NCBI RefSeq assembly: GCF_900110865.1
Contig: NZ_FOFD01000003.1
Coordinates: forward strand, 744,001-808,000
Source: Natrinema salaciae
GTDB lineage: Archaea; Halobacteriota; Halobacteria; Halobacteriales; Natrialbaceae
DNA length: 64,000 bases
Reading direction: 5' to 3'
Made by a program: the position numbers and the translations under genes. The notes below the pieces were generated by a model. The model worked only from the letters and a program-made list of their open reading frames with translations. It had not been told where the DNA came from and ran no database searches. Numbering within the stretch: position 1 is the stretch's first letter; every line of letters begins with the position of its first letter. Of the stretch, positions 44,895 through 53,673 are shown piece by piece.

Positions 44895-45017
44895 CGATGG
44901 GCGGGTACGACCGTTTCGCCCGACCGACCGCGCTCGAGCCCGTCTCGAGTCCCCACCGATCCGTTCGGCGGCCCGCTACCGCGCTGGGTCGTTCCGGATC
45001 GGAGCGAGGCGGGCGTC

Positions 45018-45488
45018 TCACTCGAGCGGCTTGTCCATCTTGTGTCGTCGAACCGCGTACCCGCTGGACTCGTACAGTGCGGCGGCGCTGTCGTTGCTCG
45101 CGTTCACCGACAGGGTGATGTAGTCACAGCCGCGGTCCGCGGCCCACCCCTCTGCCCGGTCCATGAGCGCCGTCGCGATCCCCTCCCCTCGGTGCGCGGG
45201 GACGACGTACAGTTCTTCGAGCGTCGCTTCCGGCCCGCGCGCGAACACCGGCGGCGAGTCGCCGGACACGACGACGGCGTACCCGGCGATCGGTCCGTCG
45301 GCATCCGCGACGAAGGTCGCCACGTCGTCGTCCGCGAGGTGATCCCGTCGATACGTCAGCGCGCTCTCTCGCACCTCGTCGGCCACCTCGTTGTACGAAT
45401 CGAGGTCCGCCATCTCCGCCGCGAAGGGGACCCAGAGGTCGTCGACCAGAGTTTCGATCTCGTCCTCGCGAATGTTTCGAACGTTCAT
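45018..45488 (-). CDS. GNAT-family N-acetyltransferase
   Basis: The 156-residue protein starts MNVRNIREDEIETLVDDLWV and has the acetyl-CoA-binding pattern LEELYVVPAHRGEGIATALM (the RxxGxG/A loop as RGEGIA), then a C-terminal ESSGYAVRRHKMDK. It transfers an acetyl group, probably to an amine or peptide N-terminus. The frame stays open for another 50 codons upstream, but the ATG at 45488 gives the normal family start. The acceptor is unknown. Confidence 0.88.
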   Translation of the reverse strand: MNVRNIREDEIETLVDDLWVPFAAEMADLDSYNEVADEVRESALTYRRDHLADDDVATFVADADGPIAGYAVVVSGDSPPVFARGPEATLEELYVVPAHRGEGIATALMDRAEGWAADRGCDYITLSVNASNDSAAALYESSGYAVRRHKMDKPLE

Positions 45489-45864
45489 GATCGTGGCAAC
45501 TCGCTGACGCTGAAAGACGTTTCCGTTCGTCGTAGTTGTACCTTCGTCGAGACGACCTCCTCGAGCAGTTGTGACGGCACACCGTGCAGCGGGCGACCCG
45601 CTATCATCCCCATCCACTATCTGAAACTCCGCCATAGTCGGCACGCACGAACCGAGTCAGGCGTGCGAGGATACATCGCGCGAAAGGAGTGGGTTGGCGG
45701 TCCGGACTATCTCTGCATCCGGTCGGCGTGACGAGACGCGGACCGCTTTCCGACACCGGTTCGATGTCGTGGCTCCTCCCGACGAACGTGCTCCGAGCGA
45801 TAGCTTGCCGACGCAGCCCTCGGGATGAATACCGCTCGCGCTGCACCTTCGGACGGAGATCGTT
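45489..45864. other. Intergenic region between divergent GNAT and gvpA genes
   Basis: These 376 bases contain no separate gene I can support. The GNAT frame stays open back to 45644, so the region nearest that gene may include a leader. Upstream of gvpA only a GGAG ribosome site close to the ATG is evident, and no clear TATA box was recognised. Confidence 0.4.
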
Positions 45865-46143
45865 ATGGCATCCCCTCAAGCACGACCAGACTCGTCGAGT
45901 CTCGCCGAGGTCCTCGATCGCGTGCTCGACAAGGGCGTCGTCATCGACGTCTGGGCACGCATCTCGGTCGTCGGGATCGAACTGATCACCGTCGAGGCCC
46001 GCGTCGTCGTCGCTTCGGTCGACACCTTCCTGCATTACGCAGAAGAGATCGCGAAGATCGAGCAAGCGACGGCCGAGGGCGAACTGGACGAACTCGAGGT
46101 TGAGACGCGACCGGAGTCGTCGCCACAGGCAGCGACCGAGTAA
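45865..46143 (+). CDS. gvpA: Gas vesicle structural protein GvpA, isolated gene
   Basis: The 92-residue product matches haloarchaeal GvpA almost throughout: [40 protein letters not shown] and [18 protein letters not shown]. Two hydrophobic amphipathic segments form the ribbed wall of the gas vesicle. No gvpC, gvpN, gvpO or the gvpD-M group is present within the window, so vesicle formation would need genes elsewhere. The C-terminus is longer and more acidic ([20 protein letters not shown]) than the common form. A GGAG ribosome site precedes the ATG. Confidence 0.93.
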   Translation: MASPQARPDSSSLAEVLDRVLDKGVVIDVWARISVVGIELITVEARVVVASVDTFLHYAEEIAKIEQATAEGELDELEVETRPESSPQAATE

Positions 46144-46583
46144 CACTCCGGATTCGCTGCGCCGTCACGAACGCTCCAATCGATCGTCTTTTTCGCGGAC
46201 CAGCGCGACGGGCAATCCGACGATAGCGGGATGGTACCCGAGGGGACCGTCCGTCCCCGTCGAACGCCGGGTTCGGAGCCGGTGCCGGTTCATCCGGTCG
46301 CGATCGTATCGAACTCGCTGTTCGCACAGCTGCGGACGATCGGCCCACGGCCCACCAAACGGGCCGACGAATCCGACAGCATCGGGCAGGAGAGCGCGGA
46401 CGACAAGCACCGTCCCCTCGAGATTGTCGACGAGAACGACGACGCATCAGCGCGGGTTTTCCTGGTATCGCGCTGGTAGAGCGTACGACTGCTGCCGAAT
46501 AGATGGCGTGTATCGGCCGGACCTGGGTTTTCACTCGGACCCGATGCAGAGGGAGCGCGTCTCTCGCCCCGCTGCTCCGTTGA
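46144..46583. other. Mostly non-coding stretch with one doubtful small frame
   Basis: A + strand frame at 46231-46479 (82 residues, start MVPEGTVRPRRTPG) has an acidic C-terminal half (ADESDSIGQESADDKHRPLE) typical of haloarchaea, but no family match or promoter. Minus-strand frames are arginine-rich shadows. I would not annotate a gene here with confidence. Confidence 0.4.
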
Positions 46584-46754
46584 TTAGTTAGCAACGATCC
46601 GGGCGATCCAGACGATCGGGATCACCGGGATGGCCAATCCGGTGACCAGAAGCGCGATGGCGATCACGATTTTCTCGGCGCGACTCGATCTATGCCATAT
46701 CGACTGCCACGTATCATCGACCGCCTGTGCCGTTCGCTGGATCAATCCAGCCAT
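46584..46754 (-). CDS. 56-residue single-helix membrane protein
   Basis: The product starts MAGLIQRTAQAVDDTWQSIW at ATG 46754 and has one amphipathic helix followed by a membrane helix (IVIAIALLVTGLAIPVIPIV) and a short tail. The composition fits a real haloarchaeal small membrane protein. No function is known. A 12-bp hairpin lies about 150 bases upstream. Confidence 0.65.
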   Translation of the reverse strand: MAGLIQRTAQAVDDTWQSIWHRSSRAEKIVIAIALLVTGLAIPVIPIVWIARIVAN

Positions 46755-47238
46755 AGATGATGCTGAGGGTATAGAGACAGAAAATCTCACGGCATGCAAC
46801 GGATTGGGTGCCCCCGTTTCACAGCGTCTGAGACAGTCGTCCTCACGGGCTCTGCTTCCACTTCTCCCCGGGTAATACGAGTCGAATCAGTGCGCTCTAT
46901 CGTGCTGGATACACCCGCTGTATTCAGCACGCCGTTTTGACGGCCGGCAGGTGAGCCGTTCGGTCGATGCTGCATACGGGGCGCGTATTCGGGACGGAAG
47001 CCCCCCGTAGCAAGGTCGATCGATAGCTGGTTCAGATACCGGGACGTCTCGACCCGTTCGGGGAGAAGCAGACGCTTCGTCGTCCCTCTCATCTCGAGAG
47101 CGTATGCGATCGGTTCCCGGGTTCGGATTGGGAGGAAGAAGAGGGACCTGAGCCGAGTGGGTAGACTCTTTCGCGATTCCCTGCCGTCGTTGCGTTCCTG
47201 ACGTTTCCGTCCTCTGTGGGCGTCTCCGGCGGGATGCG
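46755..47238. other. Intergenic region with a strong hairpin and fragmentary open frames
   Basis: This 484-base stretch contains the 12-bp hairpin at 46902-46930 and a smaller GCCGT-TTTG-ACGGC hairpin directly after it. A minus-strand frame around 46800-47140 reads some protein-like text (REPIAYALEMRGTTKRLLLP) but lacks a start and a recognisable family. It may be a decayed gene. No intact gene can be supported. Confidence 0.4.
46902..46930. terminator. 12-bp hairpin, possible terminator or regulatory stem
   Basis: Arms GTGCTGGATACA (46902-46913) and TGTATTCAGCAC (46919-46930) pair at 12 positions with one G-T type mismatch and a 5-base loop. A second hairpin and a T-run (TTTT near 46935) follow on the + strand. 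It could end transcripts, or could be the operator of the small membrane-protein gene. Confidence 0.4.
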
Positions 47239-48294
47239 TCAGTCGTATAGCCGTTCGGTAAACAGCTCTCCAGCCGGCGACAGGCCCGAAAGCGCATCCG
47301 CGGCCAGCACCGCCGCCCCGCCGGTCCACGTCGGCCGGTCGCCCGGCCAGAACTCCTCGTCCTCGAATTGGTAGCCGGTCCAGAAGACGCCCTCGTCGTC
47401 GGTCCACTGGAAGAGCCACTCGTAGATCTCACGCGCGCGCTCCGCCTCGCCGACCGCGGCCAGTGAAATCACCAGTTCGCAGGACTCGGCGACGGTCACC
47501 CAGGGCTCGTCCGCCACGCAGCGACAGCCCAGCCCCGCCTCGAGATACCGATCGAACCCCGCCTCGAGCCGCTGGCGCGCCGGCTCGCCGGTCAGCACGC
47601 CACAGAGGACGGGATAGAACCAGTCCATCGCGTAGCGGGACTTGCTCTCCCAGGTGCGGTCGAACCGGTCGGGCCGCGAACGGATCGCCTCGCCGAGGTC
47701 GGCGCGGGTCTCGAGCCAGCGGTCGCGGGCGTCCCCGTAGCCGAGCACGTCCGCGATCGCCGCGCCGGCGGCCAGGCTCTTGTAGATCGAGGCGCAGCCG
47801 GCGATCAGGGCGTCCTCGTAGACCGCGCCGTCAGCGCCGACGGCCCAGTGGACCTCCCCGGTGGGGGCCTGCCGGGCGCACGCGAACGCGAGGGCGTCGC
47901 GAACCGTCGGCCACAGGGCCTCGAGGAACGCCCGGTCGCCGGTACACTGGTAGTGGTGCCAGACGCCGACGGCGACGTAGGCGCTGCGGTGGGTCTCCTT
48001 GCGCGGCTCGTCGCCGGCGTGGGCCCCCTCGTCGCCGTCGGTCTCGCCGTAGGTGGCCCACAGCCCCCCGTCGTCGTGCTGTACGTCGGCGATCCAGTCG
48101 TACGCGCGGCGGGCGGCCTCGTCGCGGCCGGCGACCGAGAGCCCCATCGCGCTCTCGACGTGATCCCAGGGATCGGCCGGCCCGTCGGGGTACCACGGCA
48201 CGAGCCCGTCCGATCGCTGGACGCGCTCGATGTAGTCGACCGCCGGCTCGAGCCCCCAGTCGGAAAGCGACACGCGCGACGAGACGTTGCTCAC
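47239..48294 (-). CDS. Alpha/alpha-toroid protein (prenyltransferase/glycosidase-like)
   Basis: The 351-residue protein starts at GTG 48294 overlapping the methyltransferase stop (GTGA). It contains repeated helix pairs with QRSDGLVPWYPDGPADPWDH, QHDDGGLWATYGE and DDEGVFWTGYQFEDEEFW motifs typical of alpha/alpha-barrel proteins such as squalene-cyclase-like or six-hairpin glycosidases. An acid-rich pocket (DPWDHVESAM) could hold catalytic acids, but the family is not certain. In the operon with a glycosyltransferase and methyltransferase it may act on a cell-surface or storage glycan. Confidence 0.78.
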   Translation of the reverse strand: MSNVSSRVSLSDWGLEPAVDYIERVQRSDGLVPWYPDGPADPWDHVESAMGLSVAGRDEAARRAYDWIADVQHDDGGLWATYGETDGDEGAHAGDEPRKETHRSAYVAVGVWHHYQCTGDRAFLEALWPTVRDALAFACARQAPTGEVHWAVGADGAVYEDALIAGCASIYKSLAAGAAIADVLGYGDARDRWLETRADLGEAIRSRPDRFDRTWESKSRYAMDWFYPVLCGVLTGEPARQRLEAGFDRYLEAGLGCRCVADEPWVTVAESCELVISLAAVGEAERAREIYEWLFQWTDDEGVFWTGYQFEDEEFWPGDRPTWTGGAAVLAADALSGLSPAGELFTERLYD

Positions 48295-49013
48295 GCTCGC
48301 CCCTCCAGTTCGAAGTAGTAGACGACGCTCTTGCCGACGACCGGATCGAGCGCCTGCTCGAGCAGCCGGACCGGCCGCGGCGATTCCAGCACGTCCCACT
48401 CCAAAAAGCGGTCGTAGGCCCGCAGCGGGAGCGGCGCGTCGCCGCGCTGGTCGCGGTCCCACCAGAGACACTTCAGCCACCAGTAGGGAGCGTGCAGGGC
48501 GTGGGCGAAGTGGCCGTCGACCCGCCGGAACCCGCGGCGCTCGATGGCGGCCCGCAGCTCCTCGCGGTCGAAGATGCGGACGTGGCCGCCCTCGACCTCG
48601 TGGTAGTCGTCCGACAGCGCCCAGCAGACCCGTTCGGGACCGGCTCTGGGGACGCTCACCGCGAGCGTGCCGCCCGGCGCACAGACCCGCCGTAGCTCGT
48701 CGATGGCCGACTCGTAGTCGGGCAGGTGCTCTAGGACCTCGGTACAGCAGACCACGTCGAACGCGCCGTCCGCGAAGGGCAGCCTGAGCGCGTCCCCCGA
48801 GAGGAACGTGACCGGGACGTCCGTCTCGCCGGCGATGTACGTCTCGTAGTCCTCACGGGCCGCCGTCAGGTTCGACCGCTCGAGGTCGAGGCCGACGACC
48901 TCGGCGACGTTCTCGAGGGCAGCGGCGTGGACGTGCCGTCCCTCGCCGCAGCCGACGTCGAGGACGCGCATCCCCGGCGTCAGCGTCAGTCGGTCGAAAT
49001 CGATCGTCTCCAC
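48291..49013 (-). CDS. Class I SAM-dependent methyltransferase
   Basis: The 240-residue protein starts at GTG 49013, two bases after the glycosyltransferase stop. Motif I is VLDVGCGEGRHVHAAA, and the later motifs are DGAFDVVCCTEVLEHLPDYE and LRRVCAPGGTLAVSVP. A family tail with WWLKCLWWDRDQ follows. It probably methylates a sugar or lipid intermediate built by its operon neighbours. It overlaps the toroid gene by four bases. Confidence 0.9.
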   Translation of the reverse strand: METIDFDRLTLTPGMRVLDVGCGEGRHVHAAALENVAEVVGLDLERSNLTAAREDYETYIAGETDVPVTFLSGDALRLPFADGAFDVVCCTEVLEHLPDYESAIDELRRVCAPGGTLAVSVPRAGPERVCWALSDDYHEVEGGHVRIFDREELRAAIERRGFRRVDGHFAHALHAPYWWLKCLWWDRDQRGDAPLPLRAYDRFLEWDVLESPRPVRLLEQALDPVVGKSVVYYFELEGRA

Positions 49014-49015
49014 GG

Positions 49016-50389
49016 TCAGACCACCTGCGACCGCGCGTCGATCGCGTTGCGGTACGTTCGAACCGTCTCGCGGGCGGCCCGCTCCCAGTCGAACTCCTCG
49101 ACGATGCGCTCGCGGCCCCGCTCGCCGAGTCGGCGACGGCGCTCGTCGTCGGCGAGCAGGTCGCGGATCGCGTCGGCCAGCGCGTCGGCGTCGCCCGGCT
49201 CCACGAGGACGCCGGCGTCGCCGACCACCTCCGGCAGTCCGCCGCCGGTGGTGGCGACGACCGGAACGCCGCAGGCCAGCGCCTCGCCCGCGGGGAGCCC
49301 GAACCCCTCGTACAGCGAGGGGACGACCGCGATATCGGCGGTGCCGTACAGTTCGACCATCCGCTCGTAGCTGATCTCGCTGTGGGTCTCGATCGCGTCG
49401 CCGATGCCCAGTTCGGTTATCAGCCGGTCGCACTCGCCGCCCGCGTCGAACTCGCCGACGACGACGAGTTCGGCGTCGACGTCCTCGCGGACGGCTGCGA
49501 CGGCTTCGAGCAGGTGTCGGGCACCCTTCAGCGGAACGTCCGCGCTGACGGTCGTCATTACGCGCGGGCGGTCGCGGGTGCGTGTGCGGTCGACGGGTTC
49601 GAACAGCTCCGTGTCGATGCCGTTGTGGACGACCTGGATCGACTCCGGATCGGCTCCGAAGTCGGTGACGGTGCGGTGCTTTGCGGATTCGGAAACGGTC
49701 AGCACGTGTGGCAGGTCCTGGACGACGTCGCGTTGCATCCGGAGGAACCGATACCACCGGCGGATCAACAGCCGTTCCCCCCAGCCGTCGGCCGCGGCGA
49801 GCGCGGCCTCGCGGTCGACGGTGATCGGATGGTGGACGGTTGCCACGACCGGGTAGCCCCGCTCGCGGAGCGCGTGGAGGCCGTGACAGAGCGACTGGTT
49901 GTCGTGGATCACGTCGTACTCGGGGCGGTGGTCCTCGAAGTAGTCGACGACTTGCCGGCCGAAGACGTAGGGGTCAGGAAAGCCGCCGGTGAGCGCGCTC
50001 AGCCACTCGTAGAGCGCGAGCGGCTCGCGGAGGTACGACGGCTCGAACTGCCCCAGCCGGTCGAGTTCGTCGACGATGTTCTCGCCGGGGAGTTTCACCA
50101 GCCGGACGTCGTCGTCCAGTTCGGGGTACGGCTTGCCCGATATTACGTCGACGGAGTGGCCGAGGTCGGTCAACGCCCGGCTCAGGTATTTCACGTAGAC
50201 GCCTTGCCCCCCGGAGTACGGATTCGAGCGGTAGCTCAACAGACAGATATCGAGCGGTTCGTCGGAGTGTCGCCCCGAACCGGGCGACGGGTCCGACTCC
50301 GTCGTCCCCGGGGCGGTCGACCCCCTCGCCGATGCGGACGACCCGATCACACTCCCCCGGAGAAGACGTCTGAGCGTTCCAGTGACCAT
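49016..50389 (-). CDS. Glycosyltransferase family 4 protein
   Basis: The 457-residue protein has the GT-B fold. The N-terminal acceptor domain has LSYRSNPYSGGQGVYVKYLS. The C-terminal donor domain has VVHNGIDTELFEP, VSADVPLKGARHLLEAVA, and the retaining GT4 signature VVPSLYEGFGLPAGEALACG with its Glu pair. It transfers sugar from a nucleotide-sugar donor. It is first in a three-gene operon (GT4, methyltransferase, toroid) that probably makes a surface glycan or trehalose-like compound. An extra N-terminal segment of about 45 residues is disordered. Confidence 0.93.
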   Translation of the reverse strand: MVTGTLRRLLRGSVIGSSASARGSTAPGTTESDPSPGSGRHSDEPLDICLLSYRSNPYSGGQGVYVKYLSRALTDLGHSVDVISGKPYPELDDDVRLVKLPGENIVDELDRLGQFEPSYLREPLALYEWLSALTGGFPDPYVFGRQVVDYFEDHRPEYDVIHDNQSLCHGLHALRERGYPVVATVHHPITVDREAALAAADGWGERLLIRRWYRFLRMQRDVVQDLPHVLTVSESAKHRTVTDFGADPESIQVVHNGIDTELFEPVDRTRTRDRPRVMTTVSADVPLKGARHLLEAVAAVREDVDAELVVVGEFDAGGECDRLITELGIGDAIETHSEISYERMVELYGTADIAVVPSLYEGFGLPAGEALACGVPVVATTGGGLPEVVGDAGVLVEPGDADALADAIRDLLADDERRRRLGERGRERIVEEFDWERAARETVRTYRNAIDARSQVV

Positions 50390-50639
50390 CGCAGGTTATC
50401 CTGCATGTGTGAGCACTCCCTCATAAACCTCTCGCTCGTGTACTGTTTCCGGACTGTGTCGCGTCCCGAAACGCGGCGGGGCTCGGCGCGGTTTCCCGCC
50501 CCGATACCGCCGGCTGCGCGCTCGAGCGGGCCGCGTGGGAGCGTTTCGGCTCGCCGGACGAAACGGGTTCCGTGCTGGCAGGTCCGGCGTGGTGTCCGCG
50601 ACGGGACCATCCGGCGGCGATCGGCTGGCACCTCGATCG

Positions 50640-51206
50640 CTACCGGACGTCCCGGCGCACGGCGATCTCGAACCACGGACAGAGCCGCAACTGCCGGTAC
50701 CACTCCGGATTCGAGTGGAGCCGCTCGTAGGGGACCCACATCAGCCCGGCGACCTCCTCCTCGTTGGGGTCGAGGCTCCGGTCGGACAGCGTCAGTTGCA
50801 GGACCGCACAGACCTCGTGCTCGACGCCCGCGTTCTCGAAGTACCGCTTGTACTCGAAGCGGTCGGTCACCTGCAGGTCGTCGTACTGGTCCGGCGTGAT
50901 CCCCAGTTCCTCCTCGAGTCGCTGGCGGGTCGCTTCCTCCTGGCTCTGGCCCTCGACGGGGTGGGAGGCGACGGTGCCGTCCCAGTAGGTACCCCACAGG
51001 CGCTTGCCCGGCGCTCGCTGGGCGAGTAAGACGTTGCCCTCGCCGTCGAAGACCAGCGAGGTGAACGCCCGGTGGCGAATGCCGTCCCCGGTGTGGGCGT
51101 CGAGTCGGTTGACGAGTTCGAGTTCGTTGTCGTCGGCGTCGACGGCGATCACGTCCTGGCCGGCGTTCTCGTGTTGGAGGTCCTCGTCCTCCTGCGGCGC
51201 GCTCAT
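50640..51206 (-). CDS. idi: Type-1 isopentenyl-diphosphate isomerase-like Nudix protein lacking the catalytic Cys
   Basis: The 188-residue Nudix-fold protein aligns with type-1 IDI. It has the metal-site histidines in LDAHTGDGIRH (His38, His45), the Nudix helix GQSQEEATRQRLEEELG and the acids in GVEHEVCAV (Glu129, Glu131). In the E. coli enzyme the catalytic cysteine lies in SVCGHP; here the same spot reads TVASHP (Ala80-His82). Metal ligands are kept but the cysteine is lost. It may still bind isoprenoid diphosphates or hydrolyse a nucleotide, but isomerase activity is doubtful. Confidence 0.8.
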   Translation of the reverse strand: MSAPQEDEDLQHENAGQDVIAVDADDNELELVNRLDAHTGDGIRHRAFTSLVFDGEGNVLLAQRAPGKRLWGTYWDGTVASHPVEGQSQEEATRQRLEEELGITPDQYDDLQVTDRFEYKRYFENAGVEHEVCAVLQLTLSDRSLDPNEEEVAGLMWVPYERLHSNPEWYRQLRLCPWFEIAVRRDVR

Positions 51207-51282
51207 ACCCGCACAATTACGGTGACTCTTGAAACCAGTATCGTCTCGTCTCGACCGTTTCGAATCGATACCGTCGGTGAGA

Positions 51283-52242
51283 CTACCGATTCGCGGGCAC
51301 CTCGAGCGGCCAGCGGTCGCCGTCGTCAGGGTCCGGTCGATAGCCGTCTCCGACCGGGATCGTGAGTCGCTGCACGGCCGTCTCGAGGCGGAGGGTCTCG
51401 GTCTCGAGCATCTCGCCGTCGAGACTGTACTCGACGGAGTCCCCGCGACTCTCGATCGTGAGCGACGGCGCTCGGCGGCGAATGATGTGCGCGCTGTCCC
51501 GGCCGAGCAGGCCCTCGAGCGCCGCGCCGCCGACGAGGTTCGCGGTCGCGGCGTCCTCGACGATCGTGACCTCGAGCAGGCCGTCCTCGACGTTCGCCTG
51601 TGCGGTCCGCGCGCCGGTAAAGCGCCGGCAGTTCCCGATGAGGACGAACAGCGCCTCGCCCTCCCAGGCCCGCGCCCGCTCGCCGTCCGGTGCCGACGCC
51701 GTCTCCACCCGCAGCGGGAGCGAGTCGAACTCGCCGACCGTCTCGACCGTGTTTTTCACGTACGCGAGCACGCCCAGCTCCGCCTTGCTCTCGGTGGTCG
51801 TCTCGCTGCTCGCCTCGGCGGTGATCCCGCCGACGCAGGAGTTGACGAAGAGCCGGTCGTTCGCCGTGCCGATGTCGATCGATCGCCGCCGCCCCGCTTC
51901 GATCACGGTAAACGCGTGCTCGATCCCCTCGATCCCGACGTTGGCCGCGAAGTTGTTGCCCGTCCCGGCGGGGACGACCGCGACGGTGGTCGTCTCGAGC
52001 GCGTCCGCGGCGGCGACGCCGTTGACGACGGCGTTGAGGGTGCCGTCGCCGCCGGCCGCGGCGACGAGGTCGGCGTCGGGTGCGGCCTCGCGGGCCAGTC
52101 GCGTCGCGTCGCCGGCTTCTTCGGTTCTACGAATGTCGAAGCCGTGGTCGCCGGCGAGCGTCGCGACGTCGTCGACGTGGTTCCCGTTTCCGCTGACGGG
52201 GTTGAGGACGAGAACGCGGTCGCTCGTCTCCGCGGGAGTCAT
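51283..52242 (-). CDS. Diacylglycerol kinase / lipid kinase-like protein
   Basis: The 319-residue protein carries the DAGK catalytic loop AAAGGDGTLNAVVNGV and the phosphate-binding opening VLVLNPVSGNGNHVDD. The C-terminal domain (FVLIGNCRRFTGARTAQANV to EVPANR) is the family beta fold. It probably phosphorylates a lipid or sphingosine-like alcohol with ATP, in archaea likely an isoprenoid-derived diol. The ATG at 52242 is divergent from the PHP gene, with 54 bases between them. Confidence 0.88.
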   Translation of the reverse strand: MTPAETSDRVLVLNPVSGNGNHVDDVATLAGDHGFDIRRTEEAGDATRLAREAAPDADLVAAAGGDGTLNAVVNGVAAADALETTTVAVVPAGTGNNFAANVGIEGIEHAFTVIEAGRRRSIDIGTANDRLFVNSCVGGITAEASSETTTESKAELGVLAYVKNTVETVGEFDSLPLRVETASAPDGERARAWEGEALFVLIGNCRRFTGARTAQANVEDGLLEVTIVEDAATANLVGGAALEGLLGRDSAHIIRRRAPSLTIESRGDSVEYSLDGEMLETETLRLETAVQRLTIPVGDGYRPDPDDGDRWPLEVPANR

Positions 52243-52296
52243 ACTGCAGTACATGCCGGCCGCACGCAAAAGAGTCTGCCCGGCGTTTGCTCCAGT

Positions 52297-53013
52297 ATGT
52301 ACGCGGTCGATCTGCACGCACACACGCGCTTCTTCCACGGCCGACGCTCGCTCGGGGACCGGTTCGACCCGCTCGGCGTCCGCCTCCTCGCGGCGGTGGC
52401 CCGGCGGCGCGGCCTCGACGGGGTCGCGACCACCAACCACGATTACTACACCGCGTTCGATCCGTCCTCCCACGTCGAGACTCTGCCGGGGATCGAGATC
52501 ACGACCGACCGCGGCCACGTCCTCGTCGTCGGCCCCGATCCGCCGGCGGCGACGAAACCCGGCGCGCTCTCCCCCGGGGAGGCGGTCGCGCTTGCGCACG
52601 ACCGCGACTGCGCCGCCATCGTCGCCCACCCCTTCCGGAACAGCACGGTGCGGGAACTCGAGGACGTCCCCTTCGACGCGATCGAGGTCAACGGCAAACA
52701 CCCGCGCTCGCAGCCGCTGGTCGAGCAGTTAGCCGAAGAACGGGATCTCCCGCTGGTCGGCGGTAGCGACGCGCACTACCCCTTCGAGGTGGGCCGGGCG
52801 TACACGGTCGTCGAGGCCGACCGGCTCACGCCCACGTCGATCGTCGACGCCATCCGCGAGGGGAACGTCAGCGCGCGCGTCTCGAGGACGGGACCCGACC
52901 GCCTGCTCCGCCGGGGCTACCGGGCGATCCACGACCGCAAACAGGTGATCGACGCGATCGAACGGCCGACGCCCGGCGTGGGCAAACCGCCGGGCGAGGA
53001 GGAGGCCGATTGA
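52297..53013 (+). CDS. PHP-domain phosphoesterase
   Basis: The 238-residue protein has the PHP metal motifs YAVDLHAHT (His8 and His10 pair), TTNHDYY, IEITTDRGHVLV, IVAHPFRN and GGSDAHYP, in the order expected of a trinuclear metallo-phosphoesterase. Archaeal family members hydrolyse small phosphate esters; the closest known role is uncertain. An extra C-terminal stretch (RRGYRAIHDRKQVIDAIERP) is also typical of this subgroup. It is divergent from the DAGK-like gene. Confidence 0.9.
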   Translation: MYAVDLHAHTRFFHGRRSLGDRFDPLGVRLLAAVARRRGLDGVATTNHDYYTAFDPSSHVETLPGIEITTDRGHVLVVGPDPPAATKPGALSPGEAVALAHDRDCAAIVAHPFRNSTVRELEDVPFDAIEVNGKHPRSQPLVEQLAEERDLPLVGGSDAHYPFEVGRAYTVVEADRLTPTSIVDAIREGNVSARVSRTGPDRLLRRGYRAIHDRKQVIDAIERPTPGVGKPPGEEEAD

Positions 53014-53397
53014 GGGATCAACTGCGGTCCGGCCGACAGACCGATCGCCGTGGGGTGGCGCGCGCTGTCTGCGAGACGCTTCCAACGATCGCGTCTCCAA
53101 AGCGAACAGAGAGCGAAGCGATCCGTGAGCGGGCCATCCGTGCTCGTGCGAGTGCGTGGTCCGAAATCACCGTCTTCTGCTCACCGCTACAACGACGGAA
53201 CGTGGTTTTCACCCCCGTCACTCGAGGACGCGCTGTTCGCAACGGTCACTGTGATATCGTCGGTATCGCGCTTCGAGGGGGCCGTCTCCCCGTACGACTT
53301 CCGACTGTCTCGATTCGCAACGGAAGCGAGTCGAACTCGCCGACCACTCCCTTTAATACCGTGACACTTTTCCCCTCTATCTGGTATACTGTGAAAC
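53014..53397. other. Non-coding stretch before small membrane protein
   Basis: No gene is supported in this 384-base stretch. A minus-strand fragment within 53187-53330 reads acidic, protein-like text (KRDTDDITVTVANSASSSDG) but has only a start inside the next promoter, so it may be a remnant. A CCCTTTAATACC sequence at about 53349-53361 fits an archaeal TATA box for the gene at 53398. Confidence 0.4.
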
Positions 53398-53673
53398 ATG
53401 ATGGTCACGATCGTCGTGGGATACGTTTTCTTGTCCGTCGTCGCTCTTCCGGTTCTCGTCTATTTCGACGCGCGACGACTCGAGATAGACGATCCCGGTA
53501 AATGGATCGGAATTGTCCTCTTGACGGGCGGAACGGGTGTTTTGTTGTACCTCTTCGAACGGACTGATGCGAAACACGGAAGCGGGAGCGACGAGGCTGA
53601 TCCGTTCGGTCTCCCCGGGTCATCGCCCCCCGACAGAGCAGCGTCCGATCGCGATATCGACGACTCCAAGTGA
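53398..53673 (+). CDS. Small two-helix membrane protein with acidic tail
   Basis: The 91-residue protein starts MMVTIVVGYVFLSVVALPVL and has two membrane helices (VVGYVFLSVVALPVLVYF and WIGIVLLTGGTGVLLYLF). An acidic disordered tail (SGSDEADPFGLPGSSPPDRA) follows. ATG 53401 would be equally good. The arrangement resembles the PLDc_N/phospholipase leader of membrane proteins, but the match is weak. No function is proposed. Confidence 0.72.
   Translation: MMVTIVVGYVFLSVVALPVLVYFDARRLEIDDPGKWIGIVLLTGGTGVLLYLFERTDAKHGSGSDEADPFGLPGSSPPDRAASDRDIDDSK

Noticed and set aside
46787-47419. Minus-strand frame with protein-like stretches (REPIAYALEMRG)
   Set aside because: No start, no recognisable family, and the frame runs antisense through an upstream gene; at most a decayed fragment.
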